Below the pieces are notes generated by a model that saw only the letters and a program-made list of their open reading frames with translations, was not told where the DNA came from and searched no databases. Below, piece by piece: positions 4,680-10,112 of a DNA stretch of 10,112 nt (the first letter of the stretch is position 1; the number at the start of each line of letters is the position of its first letter). The DNA comes from Candidatus Altarchaeota archaeon (lineage in GTDB: Archaea; Altiarchaeota; Altiarchaeia; JAFGQM01). Where the stretch lies: positions 1 to 10,112 of the forward strand of contig JAFGQM010000119.1 of assembly GCA_016935655.1 (NCBI GenBank), written 5' to 3'. Position numbers and translations under genes: made by a program.

Positions 4680-5952
4680 CTGGATGGATGGGGAGGCTGC
4701 CCAGAAGCCGCCTGAGGAAAAGCCCACGAAAAAAGATGATCTGCCCTGGTCAGAGAGATACAGGCCCCAGACCCTGGACGAGATAGTCGGGAACCCGACG
4801 GCTGTTGCGGAGGTTAGGGGATGGGCCGATGGGTGGGTTGAAGGCAAGCCAAAGAACAAAGCCCTTTTGTTGTACGGCAATGTGGGCACCGGGAAGACAT
4901 CGCTTGCTTACGCCTTGGCAAAAGACTATGACTGGGGGGTCTTGGAAATGAACGCCTCCGACAAAAGGACGAAGGAGGTAGTAGAGAACATAGCGGGCTT
5001 GAGCTCCCAGACGGAAAGCCTGAGCAGCAAGCGCAAACTTATCCTTATAGAGGAAGTGGAGGGACTGAGCGGCGTGCACGAGAGGGGCGCCGCAAAAGCC
5101 ATAGGGGACGTCATAAAAGGGACTAGAAGCCCGATTATGATAACGGCAAACGACATAAAGGGCGCCAAGATAGGTGATGTCACAAGGGTGTGCGCGAAGA
5201 TAGCACTCAAGAAGATATCTTCCATGCCTATGGTCAAATACTTGGCCTCGATACTGGAGAAGGAGGGGATAACGGTCGAAGATGCCTCCATATTACAGAA
5301 AATCGCGGAGAACTCCGACGGAGACCTGCGGTCGGCAGTGAACGATTTGCAAGCACTAGCACAGGGGGAGAAGACCCTGAAAAAGGAAAGCGTCTTCCTG
5401 GAGCAGAGGGACAGGTCCATAGACGTCTTCAAGGCCTTGCAAAAGATCTTCAAGTGCACTGACTACAAGGAGTGCAGGAGAGTCCTGTGGGAGCTTGATG
5501 AAGAGCCGAGGAACGTCGTGCTCTGGCTGGATGAGAACATACCCGTAGAGTACATGGGGGCCAGCGAGAGGGGGAAGGCCTATAACCAGCTGTCAAGGGC
5601 GGATGTCTTCCTCGGGAGGGTGACAAACAGGCAATACTGGGGGTTCCTGAGGTATGTCAACGACCTGATGACCGTGGGTGTATCGTCTGCCAAGGAGAGG
5701 CCAAACTACGGTTTTTCTAAATACAAGTTCCCATCCCTTATATGGAAGATGGGGAGCACCAGGGGCAAAAGGGCAAGCGAGAACGCCATAGCAGCCAAGA
5801 TGTCGCCCGTTGTCCATTCCTCCAGGCACCGGATAATAACCCAATACCTCCCGATAGTCAAGAGGGCCATAGCCAAAAGGGGTGACGCGGGCATGGACAT
5901 GTTGGACTGTTTCGGTCTGTCCCCAGAGGAACTTGGATACTTCTCCGGGTAG
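4666..5952 (+). CDS. rfcL: Replication factor C large subunit
   Basis: This 428-residue AAA+ protein is the large subunit of the clamp loader that opens PCNA and places it on primed DNA. LPWSERYRPQTLDEIVGN (26-43) is the RFC box II region, GNVGTGKT (71-78) the Walker A motif and LILIEEVEG (125-133) the Walker B position. ITANDIKG (159-166) contains sensor 1, and GDLR (219-222) sensor 2. The helical collar segment around 360-400 (KMGSTRGKRA, then HSSRHRIITQYLPIVKR) is typical of archaeal RfcL. Two points are unusual: Walker B reads EE instead of DE, and the protein ends at PEELGYFSG without the C-terminal PIP box common in the family, which is usually some 50 residues longer. No small subunit gene is nearby. 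The start lies inside the preceding gene, so it is probably co-transcribed with the threonine genes. Confidence 0.93.
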   Translation: MDLTNWMDGEAAQKPPEEKPTKKDDLPWSERYRPQTLDEIVGNPTAVAEVRGWADGWVEGKPKNKALLLYGNVGTGKTSLAYALAKDYDWGVLEMNASDKRTKEVVENIAGLSSQTESLSSKRKLILIEEVEGLSGVHERGAAKAIGDVIKGTRSPIMITANDIKGAKIGDVTRVCAKIALKKISSMPMVKYLASILEKEGITVEDASILQKIAENSDGDLRSAVNDLQALAQGEKTLKKESVFLEQRDRSIDVFKALQKIFKCTDYKECRRVLWELDEEPRNVVLWLDENIPVEYMGASERGKAYNQLSRADVFLGRVTNRQYWGFLRYVNDLMTVGVSSAKERPNYGFSKYKFPSLIWKMGSTRGKRASENAIAAKMSPVVHSSRHRIITQYLPIVKRAIAKRGDAGMDMLDCFGLSPEELGYFSG

Positions 5953-5963
5953 GGAAGTCAGGG

Positions 5964-6035
5964 TTTTTATAGATGTGCCCTTTAATCTACCGGTCCATAG
6001 TACATGACTTGTTTTTGAAATCTTGCAGGTGGTGA
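5964..6035 (+). promoter_or_regulatory. Promoter and ribosome-binding site of the TM-helix-repeat membrane protein
   Basis: TTTTTATAG (5964-5972) is a TATA-like box shortly after the rfcL stop, and CTTTAATC (5980-5987) is an alternative. Either would give a leader of a few dozen bases. GGTGGTGA (6028-6035) ends three bases before the ATG at 6039 and matches the archaeal anti-Shine-Dalgarno well. This gene therefore seems to have its own promoter and a leadered transcript, unlike several neighbours. Confidence 0.45.
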
Positions 6036-6038
6036 AAA

Positions 6039-7085
6039 ATGGCATTTGACATAAACTCGATATTTGAAAACGCCTTCGTACTGAGCGTTGATGTGGCTAT
6101 CTTCGTTCTGATTATCCTAGTCGGGATTTTGCTAGGGTACCTCATAGGCTCCATAATGTCCGCCTTGATAAGGAAGATATTGAACATAAGGGAGCTGAAG
6201 GAGCAGATAGCGGGGAGCGAGATACTCTCCCTGGTCTTCTGGAGCAGGCTGACCACAGGCATCGGGGTGTATGTGAAATGGCTCTTCGTATCCCTAGTGC
6301 TGACCACTATAGTCGCCAACTCTTGCGGTGACATATGTACCGAACAAGGGAAAAGGCTCATCGAGAGCGGCGGGGCGACTGTAGAGAGCCTGGCTGCAGG
6401 CAACATAGAGCTATGGTCCAATACTCTAAACCGCTACACTGAGACCTTCCAGAACGTGATGGTCGGGTTGGGGGTCTTCCTTCTGTTTGCCCTGGTGGGC
6501 ATAATAATAGGGGCGATAGTCTACAAGATAGTCAAGGCCGCCCTGGAGAGCATCAGGGTCGAGGAGAAGATGGCGAAGCACGGGCTGTCCGACGCCCTCG
6601 GCGGGTTGCAGCTCACAAAGGTCATCGCCGGGATATTCATGGTGTATGTGGTCATAATATTCCTGGCCACAGGCATCGATGCCGTGGCAAAGCCGATAGG
6701 CCAGCAGGAGAACACCCTGGTCCTCATGTTCAACAACCCGGACGAAAAGCCCAATTCTTTGGTTGAGCTCTACCCGGACTTCGTGCTAGGCGGCTTCATA
6801 CTGATAGCTGGCGCCATTGTGGGTGACTTCGTCCAGGAGAAGGTCAAAAAGAGCAAGAGCACCCTGGCGACAGACACTGTGGCCTGGATGATACAGGTTA
6901 TGATAATATTCTTCGCCGTGGTCATAGCACTGCCGCACTTCCAGATAGAGAAGAACGTGGACATACTGACCGACTCGTTCAAGATAGTGGTTGCGGGCAT
7001 CAGCCTTGGTCTGGCCATCGCGATGGGCCTGGGGCTAAAGGAGATGTTCGCGCAGATCGGGAAGAAGGTCGAAAAAAGGATCTAA
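6039..7085 (+). CDS. Multi-pass membrane protein with conserved TM-helix repeats (MscS-related architecture)
   Basis: This 348-residue protein has about seven predicted membrane segments (near 18-40, 77-93, 141-165, 194-211, 248-264, 283-299 and 314-333). Three related units each consist of a glycine-rich helix of the form (F/L)xxxxLVGIxxGxx, a charged amphipathic stretch and a second helix: about 20-93, 144-212 and 248-299. This matches the conserved TM-helix family (PF05552) found with small-conductance mechanosensitive channels. The last segment (AGISLGLAIAMGLGLKEM) is Gly/Ala-rich like the MscS pore helix, but the protein ends 15 residues later, so the MscS cytoplasmic beta domain is absent. 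A role in osmotic or ion homeostasis is possible but not proven. Residues 94-135 form a loop, probably external, with Cys96 and Cys100. Confidence 0.75.
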   Translation: MAFDINSIFENAFVLSVDVAIFVLIILVGILLGYLIGSIMSALIRKILNIRELKEQIAGSEILSLVFWSRLTTGIGVYVKWLFVSLVLTTIVANSCGDICTEQGKRLIESGGATVESLAAGNIELWSNTLNRYTETFQNVMVGLGVFLLFALVGIIIGAIVYKIVKAALESIRVEEKMAKHGLSDALGGLQLTKVIAGIFMVYVVIIFLATGIDAVAKPIGQQENTLVLMFNNPDEKPNSLVELYPDFVLGGFILIAGAIVGDFVQEKVKKSKSTLATDTVAWMIQVMIIFFAVVIALPHFQIEKNVDILTDSFKIVVAGISLGLAIAMGLGLKEMFAQIGKKVEKRI

Positions 7086-7101
7086 GCCTTCTGTTCTTCG
7101 G

Positions 7102-7929
7102 CTAGATCAGTCGCCCTATCAGGCCCCTTCTTTTCTTTTTCTGCTTAATTTGCATACTAGGCGGGGCATAAGGACTGGCACTGGAACTCTGGGGAGTGGA
7201 TGGTTTGTATTGCCCCGGAACCGGTGGTTTCGCATGCTTATGCTTCCCCGGCTTCTTCAGCTTGCCGAAGTATTCCGCCCTCTTGAACCAGAATTTGCTG
7301 AAGACCCATCCAAAGATTAGTAGGATTATGACCCAGAACTCCAGGTTGTTCTGGCCCTGCAGCCCCCGGATGGCATCATTCCGCTCCCCGAGGGTCTTGT
7401 TGAGTTCGAGGTCCCTGGCATTGCAGGCGTCCAGCTCCGAGCTTTTGCTGTCTATCTGGTCCCTCAGGGCCTCGTAATCGGCGCGCGCGGGGAGGTATGT
7501 CTCGTTCCAGTAGGCCGCCAGGGCAGTCCTGTAATCGGATACTGCCTCCTCGAGATTAAGCTGTATCACCTCGGAGGCCGTGCACCTCTCTTGTATCAGC
7601 GTGTCAAGATAGGAAAGGTTGTTGATTATGCCTGTCTGGCACTCATAGAGCTGCTCCATGGCGTTATTCAATGACTCCGAGCAGTTGGAAAGGGAATCCG
7701 AGAGGTTGACCCAGCTGCAGTTTATGAACTCGTTCAAATCATACTCGCAGCCCTCTGTACAGTTCTCGCGCCCATGGCCGTCGATCTCGACCCATATCGT
7801 GCTGCAGGAACAGAAACTGGTGTTGTAGTACAGATTGACAGCCAGTTCCCGCTCTAGGTAAAAAGAACTCGCGTTTGTAGTGAGCCCGAAAACGGCCAGT
7901 GCCGCTATTAAAAGTAGTTTTTTGTCCAT
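7102..7929 (-). CDS. Secreted, membrane-anchored, cysteine- and sequon-rich protein of unknown function
   Basis: I do not recognise a family. The 275-residue product starts with a signal peptide (MDKK, then a hydrophobic stretch ending near residue 20). The outer region (about 21-195) holds nine cysteines, Cys40, 42, 57, 61, 71, 83, 97, 116 and 169, and eight N-x-S/T glycosylation sequons at Asn36, 56, 70, 75, 82, 104, 142 and 177. Three of these are N-C-S/T. Residues about 85-195 look helical and coiled-coil forming. One membrane span lies at about 197-214, followed by a proline-rich, strongly basic inner tail (KKPGKHKHAKPP, ending KKKRRGLIGRLI). This suggests a type I surface glycoprotein with an inner tail binding acidic partners or lipid. 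It converges on the TM-helix-repeat gene, 16 bases away. Confidence 0.8.
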   Translation of the reverse strand: MDKKLLLIAALAVFGLTTNASSFYLERELAVNLYYNTSFCSCSTIWVEIDGHGRENCTEGCEYDLNEFINCSWVNLSDSLSNCSESLNNAMEQLYECQTGIINNLSYLDTLIQERCTASEVIQLNLEEAVSDYRTALAAYWNETYLPARADYEALRDQIDSKSSELDACNARDLELNKTLGERNDAIRGLQGQNNLEFWVIILLIFGWVFSKFWFKRAEYFGKLKKPGKHKHAKPPVPGQYKPSTPQSSSASPYAPPSMQIKQKKKRRGLIGRLI

Positions 7930-7940
7930 ACAACCATGAC

Positions 7941-7972
7941 TCTTTTTTAGATTAATGCCGCTCTAAATAAAA
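7941..7972. promoter_or_regulatory. Overlapping divergent promoters
   Basis: The gap between the divergent genes is 50 bp. On the minus strand, TTTTATTTA (7972-7964) lies about 38 bases before the ATG at 7929. On the plus strand, CTTTTTTAGATTAAT (about 7941-7953) lies about 30 bases before the GTG at 7980, giving a near-leaderless transcript. The two core promoters would therefore interleave, and each transcript would start near the other's TATA box. Assignments are by eye. Confidence 0.4.
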
Positions 7973-7979
7973 GTACAAA

Positions 7980-8432
7980 GTGATCCTGCACAACCTAGAG
8001 CTGGAGGCGTTTTGCCATGAGACGGAGGACGAGGGGGGGGTATTAAAGGCGATGCTGAACCTCCTCCCCCCGGAAATCAGGGCTAGAGAGAACCTTCCTG
8101 TGACGAAGGATGCCACAATAGGTACCTATGGTAACCAGATACTGGTGATGAGGATGGACTTCAAAAGGCAGGGGGATATAAACGGTATCCTGAAGTTCAT
8201 ATGGGGGCATCTCAGGGAGGAGTATTCGAAGGGCATCTCACAAAACTTGGATGAGAGGATTGACGACTCCTGCAACTTTTGCATAAGGTTCGGGAAACAA
8301 GAGGCTTACAGGGGCCTGTTGAAACCTGGAAGCAGCGACAGCATCCAGCTCAGGGGCAAGGTGGCCGCCTTCCCCGCCAACAGGGAGAACGCCATTAGCA
8401 TAATCGGCCGGGCATGGCCGTCTAAAACATAA
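7980..8432 (+). CDS. Archaeal RNA-binding protein of the predicted exosome-subunit family (PF01877 / COG1325 type)
   Basis: This 150-residue protein carries the pattern of the archaeal family often called RNA-binding protein or predicted exosome subunit. HETEDE (13-18) stands where members have H-A-T-E-D. GTYGNQI (48-54) corresponds to the conserved G-x-Y-G-N-P-I. LDERIDD leads into FGKQEAYRG (104-112), matching R-x-D-K-Q-x-A-Y-x-G, and KVAAFPANRENAI (127-139) matches the C-terminal K-x-x-x-[FY]-P-A motif. The family has an L5-like RNA-binding fold, and its exact partner is uncertain. Translation starts at GTG 7980, which puts the conserved ILHNLELEAF strand at residues 2-11. No exosome core genes are in the window. 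Family assignment is from remembered motifs. Confidence 0.8.
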   Translation: MILHNLELEAFCHETEDEGGVLKAMLNLLPPEIRARENLPVTKDATIGTYGNQILVMRMDFKRQGDINGILKFIWGHLREEYSKGISQNLDERIDDSCNFCIRFGKQEAYRGLLKPGSSDSIQLRGKVAAFPANRENAISIIGRAWPSKT

Positions 8433-8450
8433 GGTTCCCGGGACCTAATG

Positions 8451-8459
8451 CTTTTAAGG
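8451..8459 (+). promoter_or_regulatory. TATA-like box of the KaiC-like gene
   Basis: CTTTTAAGG lies about 32 bases before the ATG at 8487, in the 54-bp gap after the RNA-binding protein gene. The predicted transcript would have a leader of only a few bases. There is a weak GTGGA at 8476-8480. Confidence 0.4.
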
Positions 8460-8486
8460 AGTGAGCAATAATTTAGTGGATAAAAA

Positions 8487-9203
8487 ATGGACAGAGTGCC
8501 TACTGGGATAAAGGGATTGGATGAGATTCTTGATGGCGGATTCATGAGGAACTCGAGCATATTGCTGTGCGGGGCCCCCGGCTCCGGCAAAACGAACCTC
8601 GGTCTCAATTTCCTGTACAAAGGGGCTGCAGAATACGGAGAGAAGGGGTTATACCTGACATTGGAGCTGCCGATAGAGGAGATAGTAAAGAACGCCGTCA
8701 TCGTCTACCCGAAATGGGACTGGGACTCGACCCTGAACAAGGACATATTCATAAAGAAAGTGTCCAGGGAGGACATAGGCACATTGCCCACGGTCATCAG
8801 GGATAGCGTCCATGACCTGGGCGTAAAAAGGATCGTGATAGACAGCATAACCATGCTCTCACTCTTCACAAAGGACGAGGCTGACTTCAGGGACAGTCTG
8901 TTCAAGCTCTTGGACTTCATAAGGTCCCTGGAGTGCACTGCCCTCATAGCGGCCGAGAAACCCTACTCTGACAGGGATAGGGTGGAATTCAGCATAGAGG
9001 AGTTCGTCTGCGACGGCGTCATAATACTGTATTCCATACCCAAGGGAGAGCTCAGGTACAAGGCCATGGAGGTCCTCAAGATGAGGAGCATCAACCACCA
9101 GACAAAACTCTGCCCGTTTGAGATAGGGCCGGACGGCATAACCGTCTATCCTGTGGAAAGCCTTTTCTGGCTTGACTCAGAAAGAAAGAAGAAATCTAAA
9201 TAG
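8487..9203 (+). CDS. Single-domain KaiC/RadA-like ATPase
   Basis: This 238-residue protein is a RecA-superfamily ATPase of the archaeal KaiC-like type. RVPTGIKGLDEILDGGF (3-19) is the typical start. GAPGSGKTN (29-37) is Walker A, YLTLELPIEEI (56-66) corresponds to the catalytic-glutamate region and RIVIDS (115-120) is Walker B. LKMRSINHQTKLCPFEIGPDGITVYP (197-222) matches the C-terminal KaiC segment with its KMR motif. It has one domain rather than the two of cyanobacterial KaiC, and no KaiA or KaiB gene is nearby. Archaeal members are thought to act in signalling or regulation, but the role here is unknown. It has a basic C-terminal tail (ERKKKSK). The next gene begins 13 bases downstream, so the two may be co-transcribed. 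Confidence 0.88.
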   Translation: MDRVPTGIKGLDEILDGGFMRNSSILLCGAPGSGKTNLGLNFLYKGAAEYGEKGLYLTLELPIEEIVKNAVIVYPKWDWDSTLNKDIFIKKVSREDIGTLPTVIRDSVHDLGVKRIVIDSITMLSLFTKDEADFRDSLFKLLDFIRSLECTALIAAEKPYSDRDRVEFSIEEFVCDGVIILYSIPKGELRYKAMEVLKMRSINHQTKLCPFEIGPDGITVYPVESLFWLDSERKKKSK

Positions 9204-9216
9204 GTAGTTCTTAGCC

Positions 9217-10112
9217 ATGGAGGTAAAATCTGCTCTAGTTCTTGCTGCAGGGGAAGGCACACGGATGCACCCCCTGACATTGACGAAGCCGAAGCCGCTC
9301 CTGCCTGTAGGCGGGAAGCCGTTGATACAATGGACGATAGATGCCCTGAAGAAGTCTAAGATAAAGGATATCTTCCTCCTGGTCGGCAGGGATGAGAACA
9401 CGATCAGGAACGTCTTTGGCGACGAGGTCTCTTACATAAAGCAGGAGAAGCCCGAGGGCACGGCCCATGCAATCGGCATGGCCGACGGAGTCATAAAGGA
9501 TCCTTTTGTCTGTATCAACGGAGATGTGGTGGTCGAGGAGACTTTGTTCCCTGAGCTGGCCAAGTACTATGAGGAGAAAAAGGTTAATATAATAACAGTG
9601 ACGGAGTCACAAAATCCTGCAGACTACGGCGTGGTGGAGGTGGACAAGGACATGCGCGTCACCAAGCTGCTGGAAAAGCCGAAGCTGCCCTCAAGCAACC
9701 TGATAAACGCCGGCGTGTACGTGTTCACCCCGGATATATTCAGCCTGGTCAAAAAGACGAAAAAATCGCAGAGGGGGGAGTACGAGATAACGGATACACT
9801 AATATTGAGCGAGGCTTTCGCACACAGGTACATGGGGTTCTGGATGGACATAGGCAAACCCTGGGACCTGCTCCTTGCGAACGAATTTTTCGTCAGGGAA
9901 AACAAGGGCGTGAACAAGGGGAAGGTCGAGGATTTCACAGTGGTAAAGGGCAACGTCAGCGTGGGGGAGGGGACTGAGATAAGGTCCGGCGCATACATAG
10001 AAGGCCCCTGCCAGATCGGGAAGGATTGCAGGATAGGGCCGAACTGCTACATAAGGGCTTTCACCACCCTGGGGGACAATGTCCATATCGGGAACGGTGT
10101 GGAGATAAAGAA
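9217..10112 (+). CDS. glmU: GlmU-like sugar nucleotidylyltransferase with left-handed beta-helix domain (partial, runs off the window)
   Basis: The visible 298 residues cover the nucleotidyltransferase domain and the start of a hexapeptide-repeat domain. LAAGEGTRMHPLT (9-21) is the nucleotide-binding signature, KPKPLLPVGGKPL (24-36) contains the conserved Lys, and YIKQEKPEGTAHAI (73-86) has the Gln and Gly-Thr-Ala expected of UDP-GlcNAc pyrophosphorylases. NGDVVV (101-106) supplies the metal-binding Asp, and EKP (153-155), NAGVYVF (164-170) and WMDIGKPWDLL (209-219) complete the domain. From about 243 onwards, repeats such as VGEGTEI and IGPNCYI form a left-handed beta helix, as in the acetyltransferase half. 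The likely product is the archaeal bifunctional enzyme making UDP-GlcNAc for glycans; glucose-1-phosphate thymidylyltransferase is a weaker alternative. Confidence 0.88.
   Translation, partial: MEVKSALVLAAGEGTRMHPLTLTKPKPLLPVGGKPLIQWTIDALKKSKIKDIFLLVGRDENTIRNVFGDEVSYIKQEKPEGTAHAIGMADGVIKDPFVCINGDVVVEETLFPELAKYYEEKKVNIITVTESQNPADYGVVEVDKDMRVTKLLEKPKLPSSNLINAGVYVFTPDIFSLVKKTKKSQRGEYEITDTLILSEAFAHRYMGFWMDIGKPWDLLLANEFFVRENKGVNKGKVEDFTVVKGNVSVGEGTEIRSGAYIEGPCQIGKDCRIGPNCYIRAFTTLGDNVHIGNGVEIK

Noticed and set aside
4926..5459. 177-codon minus-strand open frame opposite rfcL
   Set aside because: It lies wholly within a well-supported AAA+ gene and its translation has the Ser/Leu-rich composition typical of antisense shadows.
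8431..8445. GC-rich imperfect palindrome GGTTCCCGGGACC after the RNA-binding protein gene
   Set aside because: The arms leave no loop and no T-run follows, so it is not a credible terminator.
1..10112. CRISPR array, insertion sequence transposase, integrase or phage genes
   Set aside because: I found no regularly spaced direct repeats of CRISPR size and no transposase, integrase or phage protein motifs on either strand.

Overview
The window is chromosomal DNA from an archaeon. The evidence is a replication factor C large subunit, an archaeal-type exosome-associated RNA-binding protein (PF01877/COG1325 type), a single-domain KaiC-like ATPase, an archaeal GlmU-type sugar nucleotidylyltransferase, a tRNA-Glu gene with a 59-nt intron at the canonical 37/38 position, TATA-like boxes close to start codons, and several apparently leaderless genes. 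Arginine is mostly AGG and isoleucine mostly ATA. The lineage cannot be fixed from this sequence; a euryarchaeal or DPANN-type genome would fit, and the small surface glycoprotein-like gene has no family I recognise.

Layout. Positions 1-805 form an accessory patch. A short ribbon-helix-helix antitoxin and a RelE/ParE-type toxin (249-759) sit behind a TATA box and a 17-bp palindromic operator. Degenerate 7-bp repeats in opposite orientation lie on either side of this pair (126-178 and 773-800). Outside those lies a 14-bp near-direct repeat (106-119 and 806-819) whose right copy is the 3' end of the neighbouring tRNA-Glu gene. This looks like a small non-autonomous cassette or a remnant of an element inserted at a tRNA 3' end. 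Then come the intron-containing tRNA-Glu (806-939, minus), a two-CBS-domain protein (1050-1463, plus) and, convergent with it, a TrkA/RCK potassium-transport regulator (1471-2127, minus).

From one palindromic AT box (2151-2160), trkA and a plus-strand operon appear to diverge. The operon is threonine synthase, an alkaline-phosphatase-superfamily protein of the ApgM/proposed-homoserine-kinase type, and the RFC large subunit. The first two genes overlap by 4 bp (ATGA) and the next two by 14 bp. Threonine synthase needs O-phosphohomoserine, so coupling it to this ApgM relative supports a homoserine kinase role over glycolytic phosphoglycerate mutase.

The right part holds a multi-pass membrane protein with internal TM-helix repeats related to the MscS neighbourhood (6039-7085, plus); convergent with it, a secreted, single-span, cysteine- and sequon-rich protein with a basic cytoplasmic tail (7102-7929, minus); then, divergent from that, the exosome-type RNA-binding protein (7980-8432), the KaiC-like ATPase (8487-9203), and a GlmU-like nucleotidylyltransferase (from 9217) that runs off the window end. 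Most positions outside the first 800 bp are ordinary, well-packed archaeal core genes.
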